NCBI RefSeq assembly: GCF_003185915.1
Contig: NZ_QHLZ01000007.1
Location: 186,001 to 250,000, forward strand
Length of the DNA stretch: 64,000 nt
Reading direction: 5' to 3'
Origin: Arthrobacter psychrochitiniphilus
GTDB lineage: Bacteria; Actinomycetota; Actinomycetes; Actinomycetales; Micrococcaceae
Shown: positions 8,379 to 17,771 of the stretch, piece after piece
Layout of the letters: each line of letters starts with the position of its first letter
Numbering within the stretch: position 1 is the stretch's first letter
The notes under the pieces: generated by a model
What the model was told of the DNA's origin: nothing
The model's input: only the letters and a program-made list of their open reading frames with translations
The model's database searches: none
Translations under genes and position numbers: made by a program

Positions 8379-11300
8379 GAATTCACCGCCTTGAAATTCA
8401 GGCTTTCGGCCCCTTCGCGGGCCGAGAAATCATTGACTTTGACCAGTTGGGAGCGCAGGGCCTGTTCCTACTCAATGGCTCCACAGGTGCCGGGAAAACA
8501 AGCATTCTGGACTCCATTGCGTACGCCCTGTATGGGACGGTACCCGGGGCCCGGTCCAATTCCGCCAATCAGCTGCGTAGTCACCACGCAGCCGAAGGAG
8601 TGGGCCCGGAAGTACTGTGCGAGTTCACGGCCGGTGGGCGCCGCTTGGAGGTTAGGCGCAGCCCTGAATGGATGCGCCCCGTTAAACGCGGAAGCGGCAC
8701 CACGCGTGAACAGGCAAGCACCCAGCTGCGTGAAAAGAACGCCGACGGCTGGGAAGTGAAATCAACCCGCAACGATGAAGCCGCCGGCGAGATTCAGCAG
8801 CTTCTGGGCATGAACATGGCCCAATTCACCAAGGTAGTGCTGCTGGCCCAGGGCGAATTTGCAGCCTTCTTGCGGGCCACCGCCGCGGACCGCCAAGCCT
8901 TGCTGCAACGGTTGTTCGGCACCGATGTGTATGAGGGCGTTGAAAACCGTCTGGCCGCAGAATCCCGCACAGCCCAGGGCGCCGTCGCCACCGGTATGGC
9001 GGAGCTGCTGGCTAAGGAGGAATTGGCACGCAGCCAAAGCAGGTCGGTGCTGGCCGCCTACGCCGCGCAACTAGCCCAGGCTAAGGAGGGAGGGCAAGCA
9101 CCGGAGACTGCCGAACCGGTAGAACTTCACGGGATGGAGCTTTTTGCCAGCCTCGGGGAGCAGCTTGAACGCGCGTTGACCCTGGCCCAGGCGCATGCCC
9201 AAACGTCACAAGAGGAGTCAGAGGCACTCGTAACGTCCGTTGCGGAGGAGCAGAACCGGCGTACACGCCACCAGCAACTGGTTCAAGCCGTGGCCGAACA
9301 AGAGCGGCTGGCAGGCTTAGCCGATGAGGAAGCGCAGTGGCGCCACAGCTTGGAGTTGCACCATCAGGGACAGGTTTTGGCGGCCGTGGTGACTGCTGCG
9401 GCCAAGAGTGCTCGGGAAAGCACTCAGGCACAGGAGGCGGCAGCGAGAGCCGCCACAGTATTTGACAGCAACCCGGTGGCGGCGGCGCTCTTAGGCCAGC
9501 CGGGTGCAACAGCAAGTATTGAGGATTTACAGACGCTGGATAAAGAACTCATCAGGCAGTTGGCCGCCGTGGACCGGGCCCTACCTGATGAAACTCGGCA
9601 CGCGGGGAAAAGTGCGGCCCTGGCCAAAAATGAGAAAGCCCTCGCTGATGCTCTGACGCAGCGCCAGCAACAAGATGCCGCGGCCACAGCGGCCAGAGCC
9701 CGTCTCACGGAGGTACAGGACCGGGCGGAGACGCTGCGCGCCGGGGCCGTCGATGTTGAGCACGCAGAACAAGCCGCCACGGCAGCTAAAACATTGGTGG
9801 GCACCATTGAGGAATACCAGGCACACTGCGTGGAGCTCGTGCAACTAGAAGACGCGGAACGTGAGGCGCGGGATAAGAGCCTGAATTGCCGGCAGAGCTG
9901 GCTAGAAGCCATTGAAAGCCGGCTCAGCCAGGCAGCCGGGGAACTGGCGGCCACGCTCGTGGAGGGGGAACCCTGCCAGGTCTGCGGCAGCACGGTGCAT
10001 CCGGCGCCCTCACCACTTGCCGCTGCCGGGGCGGACCTCCTGAAGGCCGAGAGGGCAGCCAAGAAGCTCTCTGATACTGCCGAGGCGGCAGCTAAAGACG
10101 CCGGTACCCGGCTGGCCCAGGCCAGGAGCGCGCTCGCAGTCCTGGCCGAGCGTGGAGGCGAGGGTGAATTGGCCAAAGCACAGGACGCCGTGGTGCAAAG
10201 GCGCCAAGCACATCAGGAGGCCAAAGCGGGTGCCGCAGAACGCGATGCCCTCCACCAAGAAGCCGGGGAGTTGCAGGAGCGCCTGGAACAAGCCCGGGAA
10301 GGTGTTGTTGCGGCGGCCGGGCAGGCGGCGTCTTTGAGTGCAGCGCAAGCGGCCCTGGCAGAGGAAATTGCTGATCTGGGCCAGCAGCTGGAGCTGGCCC
10401 AGGACGGGTACACCTCGCTGGCGCAACGGCGGGTTGCGGTGCTTGCGGCCCAGCAGCCGGGGGAGGAGCTCCTCGTGGCACTGCGTAAAAAGGCCGCTGC
10501 CATGACAACGGCGCAGGATGCGGGCGCCGCGTTGGAGAAGGACCTCGAAGGTTCCGTTTTTGCCGATGCCAGCGGCGTGCAGGCAGCCTTGCTGGCACCG
10601 GGGACCGCGGCCGCGCTGGATGAAAAAATCAAGGACCACGCCAAGGCCGTGGCGGTAAACACTGACCGCCTCGCGACTGCTGAGATGCTTGCCGCCCGTG
10701 CGGAGACGGTGGTGGTGCTGGGGGACAATGAGCTTGCCGCGTTGGCGCAACAGAGCCGGGTGGCTGTACAGCTGGCAAAAACGGCGGAATTGGCTGCGGG
10801 TATGGCACGCTCAGCCGCTACCGAAGTGCGCCTCACACAAGCGGACTTCATGGCGTTGGAAGAGGGTGTTGCGCCGCTGCGGGAGAAGGCGAAAATGCTC
10901 TTGGGTCTGGCTGAGGCAGTGCGTGGACAAGGCGAGAACAAGTACAAGATGACGCTCAGCAGCTATGTTCTCACGGCCAGGTTGGAACAAGTCGCCCAGG
11001 CCGCTTCGGTGCGCCTGGCCACCATGAGCGACGCCCGCTATACGCTGCGGCACAGTGATGCCAAGAAGGGAAACCAAAAGTCCGGGCTGGGCTTGGAAGT
11101 AGTGGATGAATGGACAGGGATCAGCCGAGACACCGCCACCTTATCCGGTGGCGAATCCTTCATGGCGTCACTGTCGCTGGCCCTGGGTCTCTCGGATGTG
11201 GTGCAGTACGAATCCGGCGGACTGGATATAGAGACCTTATTTGTTGATGAGGGCTTCGGCAGCCTCGATGAGCAGTCCTTGGAGCAGGTCATGGATGCGC

Positions 11301-11449
11301 TCGAAGGACTGCGAGACGGCGGGCGCATGGTGGGGCTGGTCAGTCACGTTGCTGAAATGAAGCAGCGCATCCCCGTGCACCTGCATGTCCACAAGGGCCG
11401 CCATGGCTCCACCGTGGAGCTGAAAATGGCGGGAGCGCAAGCCTCGTGA
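8375..11449 (+). CDS. sbcC: SbcCD nuclease, ATPase subunit SbcC
   Basis: A 1024-residue Rad50/SMC-type ATPase. Walker A NGSTGAGKTS lies at residues 34-43. Long alanine- and glutamine-rich coiled coils flank the zinc hook CQVC at about 534-537 (GEPCQVCGSTVHP). The signature LSGGESFMASLSLALG is near residue 923 and Walker B with the D-loop (TLFVDEGFGSLDE) follows. Two hooks join through one zinc ion to tether DNA ends. The protein is complete. The coiled-coil DNA has long antisense open frames that are coding shadows. Confidence 0.95.
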   Translation: MRIHRLEIQAFGPFAGREIIDFDQLGAQGLFLLNGSTGAGKTSILDSIAYALYGTVPGARSNSANQLRSHHAAEGVGPEVLCEFTAGGRRLEVRRSPEWMRPVKRGSGTTREQASTQLREKNADGWEVKSTRNDEAAGEIQQLLGMNMAQFTKVVLLAQGEFAAFLRATAADRQALLQRLFGTDVYEGVENRLAAESRTAQGAVATGMAELLAKEELARSQSRSVLAAYAAQLAQAKEGGQAPETAEPVELHGMELFASLGEQLERALTLAQAHAQTSQEESEALVTSVAEEQNRRTRHQQLVQAVAEQERLAGLADEEAQWRHSLELHHQGQVLAAVVTAAAKSARESTQAQEAAARAATVFDSNPVAAALLGQPGATASIEDLQTLDKELIRQLAAVDRALPDETRHAGKSAALAKNEKALADALTQRQQQDAAATAARARLTEVQDRAETLRAGAVDVEHAEQAATAAKTLVGTIEEYQAHCVELVQLEDAEREARDKSLNCRQSWLEAIESRLSQAAGELAATLVEGEPCQVCGSTVHPAPSPLAAAGADLLKAERAAKKLSDTAEAAAKDAGTRLAQARSALAVLAERGGEGELAKAQDAVVQRRQAHQEAKAGAAERDALHQEAGELQERLEQAREGVVAAAGQAASLSAAQAALAEEIADLGQQLELAQDGYTSLAQRRVAVLAAQQPGEELLVALRKKAAAMTTAQDAGAALEKDLEGSVFADASGVQAALLAPGTAAALDEKIKDHAKAVAVNTDRLATAEMLAARAETVVVLGDNELAALAQQSRVAVQLAKTAELAAGMARSAATEVRLTQADFMALEEGVAPLREKAKMLLGLAEAVRGQGENKYKMTLSSYVLTARLEQVAQAASVRLATMSDARYTLRHSDAKKGNQKSGLGLEVVDEWTGISRDTATLSGGESFMASLSLALGLSDVVQYESGGLDIETLFVDEGFGSLDEQSLEQVMDALEGLRDGGRMVGLVSHVAEMKQRIPVHLHVHKGRHGSTVELKMAGAQAS

Positions 11450-11548
11450 ACGGATAGACTGGAGCAGCCTTTGTGCCAGCAAAGCCCATAGCTGAGACGG
11501 CACCGGCCACCACCACAAATGATTTTTCGAAAGTAGCTAACCATCTCT

Positions 11549-12856
11549 TTGTCATTGCCGACCCCCGCTGCCCCTGCCCAGAAGGGCGGGCGCTATTCGG
11601 TGCTGCCCAGACTTGCGGGCACCAGCTACATTCCGCTGGGTCTTTTTGCCCGGGTGCCGTTGGCGATGCTGACCATCGGTGTGCTGACCATGGTCACGCA
11701 GGTCAGCGGGTCTTACGCCATCGGCGGTTTTGCTGCAGGCTGTATTGGCATTGGTGCCGCGGTGGGTTCGCCCGTGGTGGGGTATTTGGCGGACCGGCTG
11801 GGCCAAAAACGTATACTGCTGGTGGCCGCCGTGGTCAACGCGCTGCTTGTGGCGGCTGTGGTGATCCTGGCCTACACGGTCCTGCCTACCGACGGCGCCC
11901 AGATTACCGATGGCGGCACCCTGGCAGTCTTTGCTGCCGCGCTTATCTCCGGCGCCACCTCACCGCAGGTGGGGCCGCTGTCCCGGGTGCGGTGGATGGC
12001 TCTGAGTAAGAAACTACCCGCCAACCAGCGTGGTCCAGCCGTGGATACGGCGCTGTCCCTGGAGGGCACGGCAGATGAGATTACTTTTGTGTTGGGCCCG
12101 GCTCTGGTAGGTCTGCTCGCCTCGCTGGTGGCACCTTGGTTGCCGCTGGCATTGGCCGCCATTATGACAGTGGTTCTGGTGACCCTTTTTGCCTTACACC
12201 ACACCGTGGAATCCGTGGGGCCGCGCACTGCCGCCAGCAGCACCGTGGGCAATGCTGGCTATGTGGCGAAAGAGAAACCCAACTGGCTCCTAGTTGCTGT
12301 CCCCGTGGCAGGGATGCTCGCCATGGGAACCTTCTTCGGATCGGCTCAAACTTCTTTGACTGCTTTTACCGGCGTTCACGGCTCGGTGGACCAGGCGGGG
12401 CTGATGTACGCCATCATGGGCTCCAGTTCTGCTGTGACGGCGTTGTCGGTGGCCTACTGGTCCACGAAATTCACGTACGCGTGGCGCTGGGTACTGATGG
12501 CCACGTTGATGGCGGGCGGGGCTTTCCTTTTCCTAGTTCCCCAATCTCTGGGCCAGATGGTGTGGGTGCTGCTGCTCATGGGCCTCCCCGTGGGCCCTGT
12601 CATGGTGTCCATCTTCAGCGTGGGCAGCATGGTGGCGCCGCAGCAATGGATGGGCACCGTCATGACGGCGCTCTCTAGCGGCATTGTTGCCGGGACCGCA
12701 CTGGGATCAGCACTGTCAGGTTCATTGGCCCAGAATCAGGGGTATTCGGCGGCGTTTCTAGTCCCGATCATGGCAGCCACGGCGCTGGTTGTGCTGGGCC
12801 TGCTCTCCGTGATGGTGCTGCGCAAACGCCAGCAGGCACAGCACTCAAACACCTAG
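11549..12856 (+). CDS. MFS transporter
   Basis: A 435-residue major facilitator with about 12 membrane helices; the loop GYLADRLGQKRILLVAAV between helices 2 and 3 is the MFS motif A. It resembles actinobacterial sugar- or drug-efflux permeases, but I cannot name the substrate. The proposed start is TTG with no clear ribosome binding site, so the N terminus is uncertain; the first helix begins near IPLGLFARVPLAML. Its stop is 3 bases from the stop of the convergent hydrolase gene, so the two transcripts must terminate within each other. Confidence 0.75.
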   Translation: MSLPTPAAPAQKGGRYSVLPRLAGTSYIPLGLFARVPLAMLTIGVLTMVTQVSGSYAIGGFAAGCIGIGAAVGSPVVGYLADRLGQKRILLVAAVVNALLVAAVVILAYTVLPTDGAQITDGGTLAVFAAALISGATSPQVGPLSRVRWMALSKKLPANQRGPAVDTALSLEGTADEITFVLGPALVGLLASLVAPWLPLALAAIMTVVLVTLFALHHTVESVGPRTAASSTVGNAGYVAKEKPNWLLVAVPVAGMLAMGTFFGSAQTSLTAFTGVHGSVDQAGLMYAIMGSSSAVTALSVAYWSTKFTYAWRWVLMATLMAGGAFLFLVPQSLGQMVWVLLLMGLPVGPVMVSIFSVGSMVAPQQWMGTVMTALSSGIVAGTALGSALSGSLAQNQGYSAAFLVPIMAATALVVLGLLSVMVLRKRQQAQHSNT

Positions 12857-12859
12857 CAC

Positions 12860-13696
12860 CTAGCTCAAGAAGCTCAAGGCGGCATCCTTGAACTCGCGTG
12901 AGGTCACCGTGTTGTTATGGGTTCGTCCCTGGATCACCAACTGGTTGCTTCCGGGGCTCAGCTCCGCCAACCGGGTCATGCTGCGGGCACGTTCATCGAG
13001 ACTGCCGGCCACCAAAAGGATGGGCATGGAAGGTACGGCGTCGGTGGGATCAAACGGCTCCATTTTCACCGCCTGAATCAGGGACAGGAGCGCAAAAATA
13101 TCGTTGGAGGGAATCACCTGCGCCATGTTCAGCAGCCAGGCCGTTGAAGCATCGGCAATGGGCGTGCCGTCATTGAGGAAGTCTTGTGCTGCCCGTAAAT
13201 CAAAATCGGCCAAGGGATCCTCCGGGTTAGGGCCGCCCAACACCATCTTGCGCACCAGTTCGGACTGAGTTGCACCAAACTCCCACGCTAAGCGGGACCC
13301 CAGTGAGTACCCAATGAGATCGACCCCGCTGGTGGGGTCTGCATCGACTCGGGGACGCACACCTTGATCAATGAGGACTTGGAGCAGATCGGCGCGGATC
13401 TTCCCTGGTGTGTAGGAGTCCAGATCATAGGGTGCGGTGCTGCCGCCATGGCCTGGCAGGTCAACGCTAATCACCCGGCGCCCGGCCTGATTGAGGGCGG
13501 TGACCCAGCCTGTCTTGACCCAGTTCAATTCAACGGATGAAGCAAAACCGTGGATCAGCAGCACGGGAGGCAGGGGAACAGGCTCCGTAGCTTCAAAGCT
13601 AACAACGTGGAGTCCGGCTTGGACGCCTTCAATGCTGTGCGGAGAAGTTATTGCAGCGTGCTTGCCGGGTGAGGGCATCTTGCCTGGTGAGGACAT
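12860..13696 (-). CDS. Alpha/beta hydrolase
   Basis: A 278-residue alpha/beta-fold hydrolase. The oxyanion region LLIHGFASS is near residues 45-53, the nucleophile elbow GYSLGS near 128-133, and a plausible catalytic histidine is in GRTHNN close to the C terminus. The first 15-25 residues look unstructured, so a downstream ATG (residue 7) is also possible. The substrate is unknown; small-molecule esters are likely for the family. The gene is convergent with the MFS gene. Confidence 0.82.
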   Translation of the reverse strand: MSSPGKMPSPGKHAAITSPHSIEGVQAGLHVVSFEATEPVPLPPVLLIHGFASSVELNWVKTGWVTALNQAGRRVISVDLPGHGGSTAPYDLDSYTPGKIRADLLQVLIDQGVRPRVDADPTSGVDLIGYSLGSRLAWEFGATQSELVRKMVLGGPNPEDPLADFDLRAAQDFLNDGTPIADASTAWLLNMAQVIPSNDIFALLSLIQAVKMEPFDPTDAVPSMPILLVAGSLDERARSMTRLAELSPGSNQLVIQGRTHNNTVTSREFKDAALSFLS

Positions 13697-13817
13697 GGGG
13701 TGAGCCTTTCCCGCAGCGGTCCGTGCCGCCGTCGTACGTCAACAATAGCGAAAACGTAGCGTGCCTGCCCTAGGTTCGCCTTTGAGTACAGTGGCGCAGG
13801 CGCCGCGTGGACCCGAT

Positions 13818-15215
13818 CTAAGGCTGTGCGGCTGCCCGTGCCTTTTGGCGGCGGTGCGAGAAATGGCTGAGCAAAGCGATAACAACCACCAGACTGAAGG
13901 TGCTCAGGAGTTGCTTTGCACTGGTGGGATCGCTGAATCCGACGGCAAAGATGGCCGCCAGCAGCACCAGCCCGGCAATTGAAAGGTACGGGAATCCGGG
14001 CATGCGCAGTGGCAAGGGCGTTCCGTCACGGTCTGCCCGGCGGCGCAGGATGAATTGTGAAAGCAGCGCCGAACCCCAAATGATCAGGCAGGTGGATCCC
14101 ACCAAGTTCAACAATGCCTTCAGGATGGTGTCGGGGTACAGGATTTCCAGGACAACTGTCACGAAGCCGAACGCCACGGACATCGCCACTGCCGGAACGG
14201 GGACTCTACGAGTGTTGGTGCGCGCAAAAAGCCGGGGTGCCTCACCGCGCTCGGCGAGTGAGTAAATCATGCGCGATGCCCCGTACAGGTTGGCGTTAAG
14301 GGCTGAGAGCAGTGCAGCCACGGCCACCAAAGTGATGACTGTGCCAGCCCATTGAAGTCCGGCAACGTTCAGCACGCCGGCAAAGGGAGAAAGCAATGCT
14401 TTGGAGGTCCACGGCAGAACGGCAATGATGACGAACACGGAGCCTACATAAAACACCAAGATACGCCACACAACAGTGCGCACCGCCACTCCAACGCTGC
14501 GTTCCGGGTTGGGCGTCTCGGCGGCGGCAACAGCCACAATTTCGGTGCCGCCGAACGCGAAGGCCACAACAAACAGTGCTGTTGCGATGCCCGCCATGCC
14601 GTTCGGTGCGAATCCGCCGTTGTTGACGAAGTTGCCCAGGCCAGGGGATGTGGTGCCGGGGATCAGGCCCAGCAGCAAGGCGATGCCAAAGAGCAGGAAA
14701 AGCACAATCGCGGAAACCTTGAGCAGGGCAAACCAGAATTCAAACTCGCCGTAGTTTTTGACACTTGTCAGATTGACGGCTGTGAAGACCACCATGAAGA
14801 TCAATGTCAAGGCCCAGACCGGCAAAACCGGCCAAATCGTGACGAGTAGCGCGGCTGCCCCGAGCGCTTCGGCGGCAATCACTACCACCAGCTGCAGCCA
14901 CCACAGCCAGCCGACCGTTGCCCCAGCCATCTTGCCCATAGCCTTTTCCGCGTAGACGGAAAAGGCGCCGGAGTTGGGGTTGGCTGCGGCCATCTCACCC
15001 AAGGCCCACATGACCAAAATGATCAAGGTGCCGGCCACCAGATAGGAAATCAGCACGGCCGGTCCAGCCTTCATGATCCCCTCGCCGGAGCCTAGGAAAA
15101 GTCCGGCGCCAATTGCACTGCCAAGACCCATCATGGTCAGTTGGCGTTGTTTGAGTGAGTTGCCCAGGCCTGTTGTGACAGACGCAACCGTGGCAACTTC
15201 CGTTTGGGGGTTCAT
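13818..15215 (-). CDS. Amino-acid permease, APC superfamily
   Basis: A permease of about 465 residues with 12 membrane helices. GLGSAIGAGLFLGSGEGI in the first helix is the substrate-binding glycine motif, and AAAETPNPERSVGVAVRTV follows helix 6, as in the GABA/proline/aromatic amino-acid family. An upstream in-frame ATG at 15251 would add 12 residues. I prefer 15215 because it begins just before the typical N-terminal region (SLKQRQLTMMGLGS), with a weak GAAGG upstream. Which amino acid it carries cannot be read. It is divergent from nrtR across a repeat-rich gap. Confidence 0.85.
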   Translation of the reverse strand: MNPQTEVATVASVTTGLGNSLKQRQLTMMGLGSAIGAGLFLGSGEGIMKAGPAVLISYLVAGTLIILVMWALGEMAAANPNSGAFSVYAEKAMGKMAGATVGWLWWLQLVVVIAAEALGAAALLVTIWPVLPVWALTLIFMVVFTAVNLTSVKNYGEFEFWFALLKVSAIVLFLLFGIALLLGLIPGTTSPGLGNFVNNGGFAPNGMAGIATALFVVAFAFGGTEIVAVAAAETPNPERSVGVAVRTVVWRILVFYVGSVFVIIAVLPWTSKALLSPFAGVLNVAGLQWAGTVITLVAVAALLSALNANLYGASRMIYSLAERGEAPRLFARTNTRRVPVPAVAMSVAFGFVTVVLEILYPDTILKALLNLVGSTCLIIWGSALLSQFILRRRADRDGTPLPLRMPGFPYLSIAGLVLLAAIFAVGFSDPTSAKQLLSTFSLVVVIALLSHFSHRRQKARAAAQP

Positions 15216-15322
15216 GAAAGGGATGGCCTTCGTTAGTGGAGCTGGCCACATTTGGCCGACGATGAAAGAATTTTGATCCTTGTCAAGGGTAATTCACCTT
15301 TGGCTAACGGAATAAATTATGT

Positions 15323-15377
15323 GGTGCCGGTCCGGGTGCCGGTCCGGGTGCCGGTCCGGTTGCTGGTCCGGGTGCTG
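15323..15377. repeat. 12-bp tandem repeat in divergent promoter region
   Basis: Three perfect copies of GGTGCCGGTCCG (15323-15334, 15335-15346, 15347-15358), a variant GTTGCTGGTCCG (15359-15370) and a partial copy. It lies between the amino-acid permease gene and nrtR, upstream of the nrtR promoter. It could vary in copy number. Confidence 0.9.
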
Positions 15378-15445
15378 TTTGCGGGGATAGTCCAAGTTTC
15401 ACGGGTTCCGGAGCCGCTATGGACGGGTCCTCTGGCGTAAAAGAT

Positions 15446-15502
15446 TTGTTTCTAAGACACCTGTGGCCGTAGAATCAGTTGTAGTCAATATGACTCTAAC
15501 TG
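15446..15502 (+). promoter_or_regulatory. nrtR promoter with extended palindromic operator
   Basis: TTGTTT (15446-15451) and TAGAAT (15470-15475), 18 bases apart, form a plausible sigma-70 type promoter. Directly after the -10 box lies a 27-base palindrome (15476-15502): CAGTT-N2-AGTCA-ATA-TGACT-N2-AACTG. The AGTCA/TGACT core and the location fit an operator for the Nudix-type regulator NrtR encoded next, which would repress nrtR and probably the nad genes behind it. Operator function is inferred. Confidence 0.6.
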
Positions 15503-15533
15503 GTTTGTTGGGTCGGGAAATGAGGTGAGCGGC

Positions 15534-16307
15534 ATGGAACGAGTGCCCTTAGTGGCTGCAGCTAATGTCAGCGAACGCCTGGCGCAGCCCCCTGCACTGG
15601 CCATCTCGACCGTCATTTTTGCTCTCCGCCCCAGTGTTTCTTCAGGACGGCCCACGCTGTGGCTGCCGCTGGTCAAACGCATTCGCGAACCTTTTAAAGG
15701 GCTGTGGGCGTTGCCGGGCGGACCCCTGACACAGGCCGAATCGCTGCTGGATGCGGCGGCTCGGAACCTGCAGGACACCACCGGCCTGGCACCGAGCTAC
15801 CTTGAGCAGCTCTACGCTTTCGGCGGCTTGCACCGTTCGCCCAGTCAGCGCGTGGTCTCGATTGTGTACTGGGCTCTGGTGCAGTCCACCGAGGCCGAAC
15901 AGGCAGAAGAATCGGAGAACGTTCAGTGGTTCCGGGCCGACGGATTGCAAGAACTGGCCTTTGACCACAATGAGATCGTCAAATACGCACTGTGGCGCTT
16001 GCGTAACAAGATGGAATACGGTCCCATTGCGTACCATCTACTCGGCGAAAAGTTCACCTTGGCTCAGGTCCGTGAGGTCTACGAAGCCGTGCTGAACCGC
16101 AGCGTTGACCCGGCCAACTTCCGCCGCCAGCTCAAGCAGACAGCAGGCATTGAACCCACCGACGAGTTTTTACAAGGCGGCAAGCACCGCCCGCCCCGGC
16201 TCTACCGCTACAGCGGCACCAACAATCACCTGGTGAAAACCCATCTCTTGGAGCAACCCCTCCTGGAAAGAGCAGGCCCGCCAGGGCACCCGCCGCCCAC
16301 CCTCTAG
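15534..16307 (+). CDS. nrtR: NrtR, Nudix-related regulator of NAD metabolism
   Basis: A 257-residue protein: N-terminal Nudix-fold domain (residues about 20-150) and C-terminal winged helix (about 165-235, GEKFTLAQVREVYEAVLNRSVDPANFRRQL). The Nudix box is degenerate: the catalytic REUxEE part reads RNLQDT, so hydrolysis is unlikely and the domain probably senses a ligand such as ADP-ribose, as known for NrtR. The ATG at 15534 has GAGG 8 bases upstream; a GTG 9 bases earlier is an alternative. It sits before nadA-nadB-nadC-nifS, which fixes its role as regulator of that block. Confidence 0.85.
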   Translation: MERVPLVAAANVSERLAQPPALAISTVIFALRPSVSSGRPTLWLPLVKRIREPFKGLWALPGGPLTQAESLLDAAARNLQDTTGLAPSYLEQLYAFGGLHRSPSQRVVSIVYWALVQSTEAEQAEESENVQWFRADGLQELAFDHNEIVKYALWRLRNKMEYGPIAYHLLGEKFTLAQVREVYEAVLNRSVDPANFRRQLKQTAGIEPTDEFLQGGKHRPPRLYRYSGTNNHLVKTHLLEQPLLERAGPPGHPPPTL

Positions 16308-16427
16308 CCTCAAGGTCAACCCTCCCGCACCACCAGCAGGCACGGCCCAGAATCAAGTACCAGAATCAACCACCAGACTCAGCCCCACGCACGCAATCCT
16401 CACTGCCTCAACCCTTTGGAGCACGCC

Positions 16428-17771
16428 ATGTCATCCGTGAACACCACCATCCAGCTCATAACCCGAGAGCAGGCCGAAGCTGCCCAGTCCCACATCCCAG
16501 GCCAGCCGGGCCGGGCGCAGGAAAGCTGTGACGAGGATCTGGCCCAGGGCCCTTGGGAGTTCGATCTCGCCGAGGCACTCGCCGGTACACCGGGCTATGG
16601 CCCCGGCGCCTCCAATGAGGACACGGCCCCGGCCTCCACTCCCGTGCAGGGGCAGCTGCCGCAGGAGTACAAGGACGCCTCTGACGCCGAGCTTGAGGGG
16701 CGAATCCGTGCCGCGAAAGCGGTACTTGGGGAACGCGTGGTGGTGCTGGGGCATTTCTACCAGCGTGATGAAGTGGTGGCGTTTGCGGACTTCGTGGGGG
16801 ACTCCTTCCAACTCGCCAACGCCGCGAAGAACCGCAGCGAAGCCGAAGCCATTGTATTTTGCGGCGTGCACTTCATGGCCGAGACGGCAGATATGCTCTC
16901 CGGCAGCCACCAGAGCGTGATTCTGCCGAACCTGGCAGCTGGCTGTTCCATGGCAGATATGGCGGATCTACCTTCCGTTGAGGCGTGCTGGGCGGAATTG
17001 GAGGCGCTCTACGGTACAGAGCCCGACGCCGAGGGCCGGGTTCCGGTTATCCCCGTCACCTACATGAACTCCTCGGCAGCGCTCAAAGCGTTCTGCGGGG
17101 AGCGCGGCGGGATTGTGTGTACCTCCTCGAACGCCTCCACCGTGCTGGACTGGGCCTTTGAGCGCGGCCAGCGCGTACTGTTCTTCCCCGATCAGCACCT
17201 GGGCCGCAACACCGCCAAGGCCATGGGCATCCCGTTGGAGGCGATGCCGTTGTGGAATCCGCGGCTGCCCTTGGGAGGCAACAGCCAGCAGGTCATGGAG
17301 GCCGCGAAAGTAGTGCTGTGGCAGGGATTTTGTTCCGTGCACAAGCGCTTCACGGTGGCCCAGATTGAGAAGGCACGCGCGGACTTCCCCGGCCTGCGCG
17401 TGATTGTGCACCCCGAATGCCCCATGGAGGTGGTGGATGCCGCCGACGAGGCAGGATCCACAGACTACATTCTCAAAGCCATCCAGGGCGCCCCGGACGG
17501 CACCACTTTTGCCATTGGCACCGAGATCAACATGGTCAACCGGCTCGCGGCACAGTACCCGCAGCACACCATCTTCTGCCTGGACCCGGTGATCTGCCCC
17601 TGCTCCACCATGTACCGCATCCACCCCGGCTACCTGGCCTGGGTGCTGGAAGGCCTGGTGGCCGGTGAGGTGCGCAATCAAATCACCGTCCCGGAAACCA
17701 CGGCCGTCAACGCCCGGATTGCGCTTGAGCGGATGCTCGCCGCCAAACCACGCAGCGCAGCACGCGCATGA
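16428..17771 (+). CDS. nadA: Quinolinate synthase NadA
   Basis: A 447-residue NadA, condensing iminoaspartate with dihydroxyacetone phosphate to quinolinate, using a [4Fe-4S] cluster. Conserved cysteine regions are VFCGVHFMAETADML with CSMADMADLPSVEACW, IVCTSSNAS, and ICPCSTMYRIHPGYLAW near the C terminus; HPECPMEV is the substrate-binding region. The ATG at 16428 has GGAG 6 bases upstream. The first 80 residues are an acidic, poorly conserved extension typical of actinobacterial NadA. It overlaps nadB by 4 bases. Confidence 0.95.
   Translation: MSSVNTTIQLITREQAEAAQSHIPGQPGRAQESCDEDLAQGPWEFDLAEALAGTPGYGPGASNEDTAPASTPVQGQLPQEYKDASDAELEGRIRAAKAVLGERVVVLGHFYQRDEVVAFADFVGDSFQLANAAKNRSEAEAIVFCGVHFMAETADMLSGSHQSVILPNLAAGCSMADMADLPSVEACWAELEALYGTEPDAEGRVPVIPVTYMNSSAALKAFCGERGGIVCTSSNASTVLDWAFERGQRVLFFPDQHLGRNTAKAMGIPLEAMPLWNPRLPLGGNSQQVMEAAKVVLWQGFCSVHKRFTVAQIEKARADFPGLRVIVHPECPMEVVDAADEAGSTDYILKAIQGAPDGTTFAIGTEINMVNRLAAQYPQHTIFCLDPVICPCSTMYRIHPGYLAWVLEGLVAGEVRNQITVPETTAVNARIALERMLAAKPRSAARA

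Noticed and set aside
9424..10947. Long minus-strand open frames (up to 250 codons) inside sbcC
   Set aside because: They are antisense to the coiled-coil part of a fully convincing SbcC gene, have Ala/Ser/Arg-rich nonsense composition and no ribosome binding sites; high-GC coding bias produces them.
15323..15377. Possible CRISPR array
   Set aside because: The units are direct 12-bp tandem copies without spacers and no cas genes are present.
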